Assembly (NCBI GenBank): GCA_037976565.1
Contig: CP137681.1
Span: 30,322,707 to 30,386,706, forward strand
Source: Mesocentrotus franciscanus
Taxonomy: Eukaryota > Echinodermata > Echinoidea > Camarodonta > Strongylocentrotidae
Reading direction: 5' to 3'
Length of the DNA: 64,000 bases
Below the pieces are notes generated by a model. The model saw only the letters and a program-made list of their open reading frames with translations, did not search any database and was not told the DNA's origin. The translations under genes and the position numbers were made by a program. Shown piece by piece: positions 54,511 through 64,000 of this stretch (its first letter is position 1; every line of letters begins with the position of its first letter).

Positions 54511-55054
54511 TAAACCATGTAATTCTTATTGCATTGTTTTCATTGTGAATAATACGGTTAATTTGCCAATAATTTTATATCAGGTTGTTTGTTTGTTTTT
54601 TCCGGGTTTTTCATTTTATTGTTGAAAGTCGAAATTTTCTGCTTTTATTGTATGTTGCAATTCTTTAAAAGAACGTAAAATCATCACAAAGGCTCATCTT
54701 AAGTAAAATGGAGATCACCCCGTTTCATCCATTGCTCCTGCTTTGTGGAAGTTGTTCCCATCCTTTCTTCATCTCGCAGAAGTGTAATACAATTTATTTG
54801 TTATAGGAGCCTGCAAATTTTAATGTTGTTATATAGGAACATAATGCGCCACACTAATGATGACTGTGATCACCATTCGCGTAAAACTACCCCCCATAGC
54901 AACAATGACCACTGTATAACTAAATCAAAAGATCAGTACAGATCAGACTATACTCGGCTTAGGTACTATTTATTTTGTGTCATCAAGCATTATGTTTGGT
55001 ATGCTTAAGAATGTTAAGAATATGCTGATAAATCTAAATGAGTAACAGTAAAAC

Positions 55055-55338
55055 CTGTCATTTTCGTCTTTTCTGTCTCTGTTTCTGCGGACTTCAGGTG
55101 TGAAAGAAGCATTTCCTTCACGTTTTGATGTGGTGGTTGTCTCTGTTTCCATGTTATCAACACTTCGTAGATGGCCTCTTGTCTGTCTTTGAGCCTCTTA
55201 TACTCTATTGCATCCAATTCTTGTATTTGGAAACCAAGTGCAACTCCCAGGTCATAATAGTCGTCTATCGAAAGCTTTTCAGCGATTTTCCGGACATCTT
55301 TATCAGGTAGATCATTTCGAGAAGTTTCTTCGATTTCT
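55055..55338 (-). CDS. Exon 7: first death domain
   Basis: Acceptor gtttttatag| and donor |gtttta. Phase 2 to 1. Death-domain pattern: 'LPDKDVRKIAEKLSIDDYYD', 'LGVALGFQIQELDAIEY', 'RQEAIYEVLITWKQRQ' and 'NVKEMLLSHLKSA'. The 'LG..LGF...ELDAIE' and 'L.TW' elements are classic. It partners homotypically with other death domains in the family. Confidence 0.85.
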
Positions 55339-55516
55339 CTATAAAAACAAATACATGTAACTGTATCTTCATCGTAGTTACTATGCATTTCCTGCATGAT
55401 ATTATTATAAAGAGTTATTATCTTCCAAAAATTTAAATTTCCTACGAAAGAAAAAACAATTCAGGAATATGAATACCTTGTATTTTCAGACATCACTTAA
55501 TATTTTGAACGAAATT

Positions 55517-55560
55517 GTTCAGTTCAGTTCAGTTCAGTTTTTATTTTTCATTTCCAACAG
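55517..55560 (-). repeat. LINE-like 3' tail, (GAACT)n
   Basis: On the minus strand aaataaaaactgaactgaac ends in a short tandem repeat, the pattern of a non-LTR retrotransposon 3' end. The body upstream was not recognised. Confidence 0.4.
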
Positions 55561-55825
55561 AACAGTAATTTTGACAAGAAATCAGTATACAGTTTAATAT
55601 TCAATAATATGATACATTTTACATGGCTTAGAATATTTTTTAATATGAAATAGAAAGTATACATAAATATCCAGTACAATGGTTTTTTGAGAGATTTTTC
55701 AAGATAGCCCTGTAGAAATGGAGGGATCCACTGAAAAGCAGAGCTTGTAAAATGTGGATCCCTCAAAAAAATGACAAACATAATTTTTGTAACATGTAAA
55801 TATATTGACTTGAAAGAAAAGAAAA

Positions 55826-55845
55826 ATATATATACACCTGTATAT

Positions 55846-55878
<33 letters not shown>

Positions 55879-55880
55879 CA
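55826..55880. repeat. (TA)n-rich microsatellite
   Basis: Interrupted TATATA/TATGTATA run in intron 6. Confidence 0.9.
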
Positions 55881-56120
55881 TAGATTACCAAAAAGTGGCA
55901 GAATAATAATACAATTATAAATCCGTAATTTGAAAAACTTGTTACGACACTTTTATGGTTAATATTGGAAAGGTCAAAAGAGACAATGACGACTGACAGA
56001 TAAGACATAAGTGTATAATAATAATAGAAAAATATATAAGACAACAGAAAATCTCGTAATGCACCTTAATTTAACATAATTGTTTTTTTAATGTGAAAAG
56101 ATTAATAACTACATGCTTAC

Positions 56121-56157
56121 CGGATAACTGGAGTAAATTCAGGACTCTTGATTTCAT
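56121..56157 (-). CDS. Exon 6: short linker (37 nt)
   Basis: Acceptor catgattgcag| and donor |gtaagc. Phase 1 to 2. Encodes 'DEIKSPEFTPVIR' with split codons. It shares its phase, its size class and the 'DE' start with exon 17. Confidence 0.75.
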
Positions 56158-56676
56158 CTGCAATCATGTTTACGATGATAAAGAGTTTTACAAGAAAATG
56201 TTATTAAAGCATTAAGACAATTTTTAAATCATTATTATCAAAATAAAACATTTATTGTACCAAGAAAATGACCAGAGATTCCAATGAAAATTATAGATAT
56301 CAGTGAATATCTAATGTCTACCAATTAATTTAAAACGCGTGTAAGTCCCAATTGATCAAAATGTTTTTGTATCACCAGAACTCTCCTAAAAGCTAAAAAG
56401 TATAGAATTTCATAATATGCCTGCGCAGGTATATCTTTATACGAAACTAATAAATATGTTCATTTTCTTATGAAAGTAACAGCCGGAGCTAAAAATGTTA
56501 AGGAAAATTAACTTTCATATTAAAAAAGAACGTGGACGAAAGTAACGTTCATTGTATCATGTATAATTAAAGCTCGTCCAAATTTTTATTTTTTATAAAC
56601 AAAAGGGGGAAATCATAAACAATGGTCCAATTCTTCTTATTGCAATACTGGGATTGATTAAAGATTGTAGACCAAC

Positions 56677-56839
56677 CTTCGTATCTAATGACGAATGCAA
56701 TTGATCTAGACATCCCTAGGTTCCCAGACTGTGTAATTGTGATGATTATCAAGGCAAATGGTGTATCGTCCTCACTCGGCGGCACTCTTAAGACTACATT
56801 ATGACTCATTTGGTTGTGAATTTCCTTTAGAGAGAGCAG
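56677..56839 (-). CDS. Exon 5: end of first UPA domain
   Basis: Acceptor gtcttttag| and donor |gttggt. Phase 0 to 1, 54 codons plus one base. Reads 'LLSLKEIHNQMSHNVVLRV', then 'DTPFALIIITITQSGN', ending 'AFVIRYEG'. Beta-strand-rich, in frame with exon 4. Confidence 0.7.
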
Positions 56840-57017
56840 CTAAAAGACGAGAAAATTAGAGTATTAAGAAACAAACAATTTTTTTTCTAGAAAGAAACCC
56901 CGAAAGTAACAAAAAAAGGGGTTCAGTATCCGTGTTTGCGATTTGATGTTACCATTTATTTCATGCATACTCTATATCCGTCAGTCCAAGGAAAACGGCT
57001 GTTAGTAAATAAAGAGG

Positions 57018-58140
57018 CTATAGCGCGGGGCGGCTCGGCGTGCTGGCCAAAGTTGGCCATAATGTTTGTATGGCAACTTCAAGCGTGTTGTATCAGGGGA
57101 AAACAAATTTAACGTCCTACTCGAAATTTTTTCTGGATTTCAGGGTTTCAGATACTCAGTAAAGATTACAGCATTATAATGAAAGAAAGAATTCTAGAAG
57201 ATGCGTAATAGTTGTTAATTGAAACCTCTCCAACACCACTGAGTTGTTATTCTTCTTATGTTATTGAGACAAACATGTTTAAAATATTGCAGATTTACCC
57301 GGACTTCCCCCTGGACTATTCCCTCGCCTGGACAATTACCCTTCAGGAAAATTGGCCCCGAGCACTTTTTTCCTGCCAATCACTGCTGATATTTACACAC
57401 ATGACAAATTTCACCCAAGGACGATAACACCCTTGGCCAATTACCCCAGGACAATTACATTTAGAATTACAGGCTTATATGAAAATAATATTACCTTTGA
57501 CATTTTTAAATCGATACTCCCCTCCTACCCCCCTCCCCCCCCCCCAATACGTCTATTTGATGACGAAATTTCTTTCGATGAGTGTAAGAATTTAATTTGT
57601 CACTTCGATCGCTTGCACAATTTGGAAACCCGATAGTTGATAATCAGACAAAAGACGTCAGCCAGGCACTCTTAATTATCTTCAGGTAATTTTCTTGGGG
57701 TAATTGCCTAGGGTGGTAATTGTCCCAGTGATATTTTTCCTGGATATAATTGTCCTGGGGTAAATATTCCAGGGGTGGAAGGTCAGGGAGTGAATTGTCC
57801 TGGGGGCCAGTTTTCCGGATAGGGCTGTAATATTGTAATGTCTCAATAACAGACCTTCAGGAATTGATGATTTGTTTGAAAATATGGAGCCGTGGAGAAC
57901 AATAAAAGTTTCTAAAAATTGTGTAGGATATGTAAGAATTAACGAATCTTCATTTTCTCAAGTATTAGACTATATTCTTTTACTATTATCATTACACTGT
58001 ACCCTCGAGTTTCTAAAAGGCTCAAATGTGGAAAATCTCTCCGAGGGGGACCAGTTTCATCTCCCCCTGATACAATACACTTGGAGACACCATACAAAAC
58101 AATGAGTTGCTAATTTCAGCCCTGCAGCGCGTCGAGCCGT
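57018..58140. repeat. Inverted repeat flanking a foldback element
   Basis: gtatggcaacttcaagcgtg then ttgtatcagggg near 57067-57100 is mirrored by cccctgatacaatacacttg then gagacaccatac near 58062-58096. CG-rich outer ends (gcggctcggcgtgctg and gcgcgtcgagccgtg) extend the match. The 57295-57825 foldback lies between, so a nested DNA element is likely. Confidence 0.45.
57295..57825. repeat. G-rich foldback element, copy b
   Basis: The left part has ggacaattaccc and ggccaattaccccaggac blocks. The right part has the complement, ttggggtaattgcc, ggtggtaattgtccc and taattgtcctgggg. A C-run lies near 57526-57545. Same organisation as 664-893. Confidence 0.6.
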
Positions 58141-58402
58141 GCATGCTGTGGCAGAACCCTACTGTTAAACAAAAACACAAAAAGCCGAGTAAAAGAAGTT
58201 GAGGTTGGATTTATACATTCTACCTGTACACAAAAAATTGTTTAGGTTATTGTTGTACTTTAACTGGACCTAGCCCTAACCCGAACACTGAACCAACTCT
58301 AACCTTACCGTGAATCTACCCTAAAAACTTACTGCAACCCTGCAACCCTCGGATAGGACGTTAGATGGATAACCCGTGTAGAGGGAGAGTCACCACCTTT
58401 GC

Positions 58403-58900
58403 AAAGCCCCGTCTTAATAGAACTTTTTCGATCTCACCCGAGCGATATGTGGATGAGAAACAGTGGGGAGTCTGATTGTAAAATACAGGGTGAGCTTTTG
58501 GACACCGTCTTAATCAGCCATCCGCAAAAACCTCACCCGGGTAGGTTACCATAACAACCGCACCTGTCTTATCACGATCAGCTGGCGCGCGCTGTGTACA
58601 TGACATGTAAATTACGGGTAAATAACGTCATCGTCGTGAAAAAAAACATTTTTTCACGGCGATGACGTAATTTACCCGGGTAAAATTCCGCGAGCGTCTT
58701 AATAGGCCGTTTATCAGGAAGTCGTCCGGACGACGTCCGGACGTGACCTCGCTATCACCCTGGCCCGTCTAGGGTGAGATTTACCTCGATATTGTCCGGA
58801 CGTTACCCCGATTGACGCGTCTTAATTGGAAGTGGGTAAATGTCATCCGGACGACGTCCGGACGTCACCGCGACTTTATTTTCCAATTAAGACGGGGTTT
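58403..58900. mobile_element. CpG-rich TIR element in intron 4 (about 500 bp)
   Basis: The left end aaagccccgtcttaatag and right end ccaattaagacggggttt are inverted copies. Inside, gtcttaat recurs, a hairpin built on cgtcatcgtcgtgaa and ttcacggcgatgacg lies near 58625-58668, and gtccggacgacgtccggacg palindromes occur twice. CpG is far denser than in surrounding DNA. No transposase or clear target duplication. Confidence 0.6.
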
Positions 58901-59127
58901 AAGAGCTAGTAGTGGTTCACCTGCACACCCTCAATCAATTAAACCGCCGAAGACAGACCCGAGGATTACAGTGCTTCAGTTTGCTTTTTGCCTCCCAGGC
59001 ACAGGTGACGCCAAATACTTAAGAATAATAATAATAATAACTCAAAAATCTATTTTGTCACACCACATAAAACAAGAGCACACGTCGCAGTGGTAAAAGT
59101 CAGAACATCAAGCAGGGAGATTATTAA

Positions 59128-59636
59128 AGGGGAAGTCAACCCTGATAATTATCTGGTATTAATAAAAGCCAAAAAACATTGAGAAACACAACTTTTAGTG
59201 AGCGTTTGAGCGATATCCGATTAAAAATAGGAAAGTTATGATTTTGTGAACTAATATCATCAGTGATACACAAATTGGCAACGCTGCGACGTATCTTTCG
59301 AGGTTTTCTCCAATTTTCTCTGTACAGAAAATTTGATAAAATTTGATTTTCTTAGTCGTTGTTAACGTAGTAGATTTGTTTCATACATTGATTGTATATA
59401 GAAACAGATTTCCAATAATTGTATTTAGGGTGCACATTATTATGATTGAAATCTTATGTAAGGAAAATAGAAAGTTCTGACGTCACATAGTTGACAATTT
59501 GTGTACGATTGATCGTAAATTCAAATATTCATAACTTTTTATATTCAATCGGATTTTGCTCAACTTTCACTGACATGTTTTTTTTCATTTGTCTGCTTCC
59601 ATTAAATTGAACTTCATATCACGGTGGACTTCCTCT
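59128..59636. mobile_element. TTAA-flanked TIR element in intron 4 (509 bp)
   Basis: The left end aggggaagtcaaccctgata and right end tatcacggtggacttcctct are inverted relatives, with TTAA directly outside (59124-59127 and 59637-59640). Subterminal 'gaaagttatgattttgtgaa' and 'cataactttttatattcaa' extend the arms. The style is the same as 52922-53685. It ends about 25 bases from the exon 4 donor. Confidence 0.7.
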
Positions 59637-59661
59637 TTAAGGACAAAACTGATTATCGTAC

Positions 59662-59787
59662 CTTAGTTTCTGCCATCTTTCCCTCACAATCACGTGCCAC
59701 TGTAACGTCACCTGAATTAGATATGCTAAATGGGACCGAACGATGGGCCTTGCGGTACGACTGATGCTTCTCCTCATGTAGAACTTC
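59662..59787 (-). CDS. Exon 4: middle of first UPA domain
   Basis: Acceptor ctttgaaatag| and donor |gtacga. Exactly 42 codons in phase 0-0. Reads 'EVLHEEKHQSYRKAHRSVPF' then 'SISNSGDVTVARDCEGKMAE'. Its phase and place match exon 15 of the second module. Without that comparison it is easily missed, since it lacks a start codon and is short. Confidence 0.7.
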
Positions 59788-60441
59788 CTATTTCAAAGTA
59801 GGGAGAACCAGCAATTGAGTAAAACATAGGCCTAATGAATCGCAAAGCTTCTCGAGTTCTTATGAGAATTTGTCCTGACAACATCGGGGTATAAGCGGGG
59901 TTCACTAAACAAAACTATCTTCACAGTAATTATCATGATTCCATTTAATTTTATTTCCATGGAATTCAAAACAAAAAAAAAGTCGATCGGTGAAAATTGT
60001 GGGGGTTCACCCGACATTCTCAGAAAGCATTTCGGAAAAACCTATATGCCGCTGATGGATGCTTCTTGATCTGAGGACATTCGAATGTCATTCCGTACCT
60101 TAACTAGGTACTATATGAGAAAATTCAGCTTGTTACCAGCATTGTACTGGCTTTGGCATACAGGCGGCCATGCTCGGAGTAATTTTTAATTAAATTACAT
60201 TATTATTTTAACTTTAACCGGCGTACAGCAATTTTTATCACAATTCTAAAAAATTGCATCAAGTCTGGTGTAAGCAAACTGTGAGGCCTTGCAAATAATA
60301 ACCCCAGAAAGTCGGATTAGAAATTAGAAAAAACCTATAATCTTCCGGAAATTTGCAACTAGTTGACAGTAGCAGTAATAGACAGTTTTAACAGAACTGC
60401 AAATTAACAATTTACTAATAGAACACGATAACAGTACTAAC

Positions 60442-60689
60442 CGCATCCATGCCAGGAACATCGGCATACACATGTAGATGAACTTCAATCTCGTTGCCTC
60501 TTTCTACGTTTTCTGGGATGTATGGAGTGCACATAATTTGGTGTCGGATCACCTGCTGTTCAAGAGGAATTAGAACCCACCACTCAGCACAGTGACCAAT
60601 GTAAAGCTCAAGGTGTCTCTTGTCCACTCTGCAGTATGGTGGTTCGTCTGGTGAGCTGGATGTTCTCTTTCTTGATGTTCTTGGTAGAT
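60442..60689 (-). CDS. Exon 3: end of first ZU5 and start of UPA
   Basis: Acceptor cacttacaccag| and donor |gttagt. Phase 1 to 0. After a basic/Ser-Pro stretch, 'RKRTSSSPDEPPYCRVDKRH' leads into the ZU5-type strands 'LELYIGHCAEWWVLIPL', then 'NEIEVHLHVYADVPGMDA', the UPA entry strand. The layout resembles UNC5 family members. Confidence 0.8.
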
Positions 60690-60844
60690 CTGGTGTAAGT
60701 GATAAACAAAACAAAACACGTTTATGGTAAGAAGTGTTATTTCGCGATGGAGCCGATTTTATCCTTTAAACTGTTACAGCTCAATAAACTGACACCAAAT
60801 ATTTCTATCCATAAAGGGGTAATCGTCCAGAATAATCATTTCAA

Positions 60845-61995
60845 ATAGTCTTGAGGTCAATAGCCATCCTAACAAACACCCCCCCCCCTCACCTGTTCCT
60901 CTTCATTGGAAGTTTCTAGATCAATAAGAATTGTGAATTAATCACAACGTTTTGGCGCCGCGATGATGACGATACCTATAGAGCTGGAACTACTAACTAC
61001 AAATTGCTCGATTCTGCAGAGCTACCCGATGATTAAGCCTTTGTTGTTGGTCTATATAACCCCAGACCGTCTCTGACTGCTATCTTATGACTTATCGTAG
61101 GTGAAAGTTGCTGACGACGATGGCAACTACGAAGCGGTCCCAGACTAGAGGATTGTAGAACCGACTTCGAAGACCACAAGAGGAATTTAGAATTCAACAG
61201 TCAAGTTTTAGTGTGCATGCAACCTGTTTTTAATTATATCACCTGCAAAGGAACGTAAAACATAACATGGCATCGTATACTAAAAAGATTTATCTTTTTT
61301 TATTTTTTATTTTTTATTTTTTTTAATTTTTACATGACTGCTAACAAATTTAGTTGTCTATTGCCGATGCTATATGTCCATGATCAGGGGCAGCGAATTC
61401 TTTTCATGACCTGGGGGCGAAATTATGCGAGGGACGAGGGAGCATATTGAACGAGAGGGGCGAAGGTAACGGAAGTGACTACCCCCTCACATATTTTTGA
61501 AGTTTTGTTTATTTGTACATTATGAAGGATATTATGCGAGGGAGCGTAGCGACCGAGCGAGAAGATTTTTGCATTTGTAATAGTGTTCACGCTGCACTTT
61601 GTCGGCATTTTGCCGAATTTCGACAGATTACGAGTTTTTTCTTGAGGTAGTTTTCAATGTTATCGTGTTGTTTATACTGTAAACTCGACCTGTACACAAC
61701 ATATTTTTATATTTTTGAACACACCAAAATACGAATATTTCAGCACTTTAAAGTACTCTCCGAAGAACTTGAAAATTCATGTCTAACCAAAGGGAACTAA
61801 CACATCGACTTTCTTTCGAATCCGAAACCTCCCGGTAACAAGACCTATCTCTACCACCTATCCATATCGTGCCACCAAAGAGTTGCCCCGAAAGTGCTAT
61901 GCTTGGTTTGTTAAAAAGTGATCTCAGGGCATCGATTACTGTTTACTCCAGCAATAAAAGCGGGTCATTTTTTGAATATGACCGGATGGACTTAC
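60845..61995. other. Intron 2: repeat fragments
   Basis: Contains a T-rich simple repeat (61293-61330) and a fragment of the GCGAGGGAGCG family (61386-61590: tcatgacctgggggc, gcgagggagcgtagcg). No exon is needed here by phase. Confidence 0.45.
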
Positions 61996-62331
61996 CATTT
62001 ACTGAATCCCATACATGGGAAACGATGTCTGGTTTCACTTTATCAGGGTTGATGGCTATGGTATAGTGTGGTATTCTGATCTTAACAGGTCGGCGAAAGA
62101 TCATGTTAGGAGGGTCACATCTGATCCCGTAGCAGGCCACTGATTCATCGTCTTGAATGTCAACACTAGGAGGGTCTCGTAAGAGGGTTAAAGTGATCTT
62201 GCACGGGTCATTCTGATGAACAGCCTCCGGGGGAATTAACATCGATACGCCATGTTCTTCTAGTTCGACTACCTGACTGGTATTCATTTCGACTTGAACC
62301 GAGACGATGGCAGGTTTTGATGGTTGTTCAT
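61996..62331 (-). CDS. Exon 2: first ZU5 domain
   Basis: Acceptor aaataaacaacag| and donor |gtaagt. 336 nt, phase 1 to 1. ZU5 signature: 'VELEEHGVSMLIPPEAVHQN', 'CKITLTLLRDPPSV', 'DDESVACYGIRCDPP', 'RRPVKIRIPHYTIAI' and 'DIVSHVWDSVN'. 'G(V/I)..(L/I)IPPEA' and the 'P..IRIPH' strand are family hallmarks. The ATG at 62285 lies inside the domain and is probably not the true start, because the frame is open to the splice acceptor. Confidence 0.85.
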
Positions 62332-62949
62332 CTGTTGTTTATTTCAAACATAAGGAAATGAAAGGCTAATAAGAAAAGATATAAACAACAAAGTAAATTC
62401 ATGTGCAGATCGGGATAGCCATTGGGATGAAAAACCAATAGTATATTAATATAGTTTTCATTTCAATCTTGTCCACGAAAGAATTGACTTCATCACCATT
62501 GGCAAAGGTTATGTTAATTACCCGAAATCTGATATTCAATGCTGGTTTGTAATATGTCAATTAGAGCCTATAATAAATCAATAATGTATGATCCATAACA
62601 CTTCTTTATCTATATGTATCCGTTTTCCTATTTTTCTTCCATATGGGGCCTATTCACCTTTTATCTCTCGTATTTGGACCACTGATGAAAACCTGATAGG
62701 TGGTTTCTACATGCATGAATTGAATGTAGATTTCGTAAGGGGAAAGTGGGTGAGTAGCGTGTGGGAATGATTAAATGACACAGACAGTGAATTATTATTA
62801 TTGTTCTTCGGGATGGAAGACTCACATGCCCGTTCTATAATCATCAATATTCGACTTCAATCCGTGACTTGATGGATAAGAGCAAAATAGAAGTACTTGT
62901 TTAGCATTTACGCTGAGAAAAGATTTTTGTGTTTGAAGGATGTTATTAC

Positions 62950-62984
62950 CTCGATAAGACTGGATCTCCTCTAAAGAAGATAAT
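62950..62984 (-). CDS. Exon 1 of those seen: short linker (35 nt)
   Basis: Acceptor tgatttatttcag| and donor |gtaata. Phase 2 to 1, joining exon 2 in frame. Encodes 'LSSLEEIQSYR'. The other two frames do not fit: one has a stop and the other leaves the wrong phase. The upstream exon with the start codon was not identified. Confidence 0.5.
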
Positions 62985-63735
62985 CTGAAATAAATCATAC
63001 GTAAAATACGTGCTTATGTCATTTCTATACAATTTGGGCAGACACTTGAAGGCCAATTATTACTTATTAAATGAGGCTCTAATCTTTGCATTAGGTATGA
63101 AAAGAAGAAAATAATATATGCCTTTGTACCTGATAATCCAAACATTTAAAGAACTACAATTTCAGAATTTTCTCTAAAAAAAGGTGGTAGAAAATATATA
63201 TTTTCTATATGAGTAGAAGGAACACAAATATTAAGTAGTCGACCTTGTAGGCCTGACTTAGAATGCCAGAACAACCATTCTAATAACGCACAATTTAATA
63301 GACCAGTTTGCTAATATATTCAAATTTATGGATGTTTCTTTCCTTGGGACCCAGTGACGAGTTATTCCATTAATCAGTTATTTATAAATGCACTACATTA
63401 CTTAAAATCCAGTTTGTATACATTACTTGTTGATATGTCGGACAAGTCTCGGGCGAGTTTTTAGGTCGTCAAGAACAACCTTTGTTTAAAAAGTAGGTAT
63501 GCCATTTGAATACGTTAGTAAACCAGTTTATATACCTCACTTTAGAAATCTAGCCATCTGATTGGTCGAAATTGGAGTCGTGATTTTAGCCATGCCTGCC
63601 TACCAGTCAAAAGTCTTTTTTTTTAATGCCCGCATGCCCGCCCACCGGTCACTAGTCTTTTAAAAAAATGACCGCATGCCCCGATTAACTGGCCGCATAA
63701 ATTAATTTTGGCGAGATCCCCATTGGTTTAAGTGT
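62985..63735. other. 5' region of the ZU5 gene: start exon not found
   Basis: AT-rich. No minus-strand exon with an ATG and the phase-2 exit needed could be supported. Near 63595-63690 a 'atgcccgcatgcccgccc'-type duplicated phrase occurs. Confidence 0.4.
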
Positions 63736-64000
63736 AAAACGTTACTTTGTGCGAGCGCGGATACCATACAGTGCGTGTGTGCGATTCCCGAATGATCGTA
63801 ACATTCAGGCAACTTTCTAGCGAAGATTAATAGACAGTGTCACAGATTTTCTGTGATGTTTTAACCAATCTTTACTCAAGAAAAGGATAAGGTAAGAATT
63901 CTTTGTAGATTTTGTTGTAAATTCGGTAAATAAAAGATATATGGACCTGTACTGGCTCTCTTTGGCAGGATGCAACTTCCCCGTGAGCCTATAGAAACAG
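63736..64000 (+). CDS. Possible first exons of a divergent plus-strand gene (partial)
   Basis: A candidate 5' UTR exon ends aaaaggataag|gtaagaattc at about 63892. After an intron of about 77 bases with a good acceptor (ctggctctctttggcag|), an exon starts at 63970 with an ATG at 63971 reading 'MQLPREPIET' to the window end. Only ten codons are visible. The complementary strand could also be an exon of the ZU5 gene (acceptor tgtttctatag|, donor tacag|gtccat), so this stays open. Confidence 0.3.

Larger units (their letters stand above)
42398..62984 (-). other. Multi-module ZU5-UPA-death-domain gene (19 exons inferred)
   Basis: I rebuilt 19 minus-strand exons whose reading frames and intron phases join without conflict, giving about 1,126 residues to a proposed stop at 42398. 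The start is not found: the first exon I can see (62984-62950) enters mid-codon. Domain order is ZU5, UPA, death domain (DD), DD, linker, two divergent death-fold-like segments, ZU5, UPA, DD. I see no signal peptide or membrane segment, so a cytoplasmic protein is likely. Known relatives are UNC5/UNC5CL and PIDD, which signal through death-domain assembly; PIDD self-cleaves at His-Phe-Ser sites and none is visible here. All but one intron use GT-AG; intron 9 appears to be GC-AG. It could be two genes, but phase agreement across the middle favours one transcript. Confidence 0.75.

Overview
The window is intron-rich, AT-rich animal DNA. It holds one large reconstructable gene and a dense layer of transposable elements and tandem repeats. 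Tandem ZU5, UPA and death domains, together with L2/CR1-like and Tx1/L1-like retrotransposons, tRNA-derived SINEs and TTAA-flanked palindromic elements, point to a marine deuterostome, most likely an echinoderm. That taxon is an inference from gene family and repeat style. No bacterial operons, rRNA genes, CRISPR arrays or intact tRNA genes were seen.

Region 1-9.3 kb is repeats: a G-rich foldback element (664-893), a TIR element with a 3-bp duplication (2954-3487), a long dispersed repeat (4311-5195), a first copy of a 'GTGCCCC' element (6185-6920) and a decayed reverse transcriptase on the minus strand (7700-9115). Region 9.8-15.3 kb is a Tx1/L1-like LINE on the minus strand. It is split by a second GTGCCCC copy and by an LTR end with a primer-binding site matching tRNA-Trp. 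Region 15.8-21.1 kb holds the second copy of the long dispersed repeat, a TTAA-flanked element, a SINE head, a foldback and the third GTGCCCC copy. Region 21.4-25.0 kb is a nearly complete L2/CR1-like LINE with one frameshift in its endonuclease. A small unidentified ORF lies at 26.2-26.4 kb. At 28.7-31.2 kb is a 2.5-kb hAT-like element with an exact 8-bp target duplication, nested repeats and a captured zinc-finger fragment. Minisatellites, a 1.2-kb GA-rich tract and a degenerate array of roughly 85-100-bp units fill 31.5-41.3 kb.

The minus strand from 62,984 to 42,398 carries a gene I rebuilt as 19 exons whose splice phases all agree. It would encode at least 1,126 residues; the N-terminus was not found. 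The order is ZU5-UPA-death domain, a second death domain, a linker, two divergent death-fold-like exons, then a second ZU5-UPA-death domain. The two ZU5-UPA-DD modules repeat the same six-exon phase series (1-1, 1-0, 0-0, 0-1, 1-2, 2-1), and both ZU5 exons are exactly 336 nt. Related ZU5-UPA-DD proteins (UNC5, UNC5CL, PIDD) are receptors or adaptors that assemble signalling complexes through their death domains. A cytoplasmic multi-death-domain scaffold is therefore the best guess here. The introns carry many small DNA transposons, one SINE and one LINE fragment. A possible divergent plus-strand gene begins in the last 250 bases.
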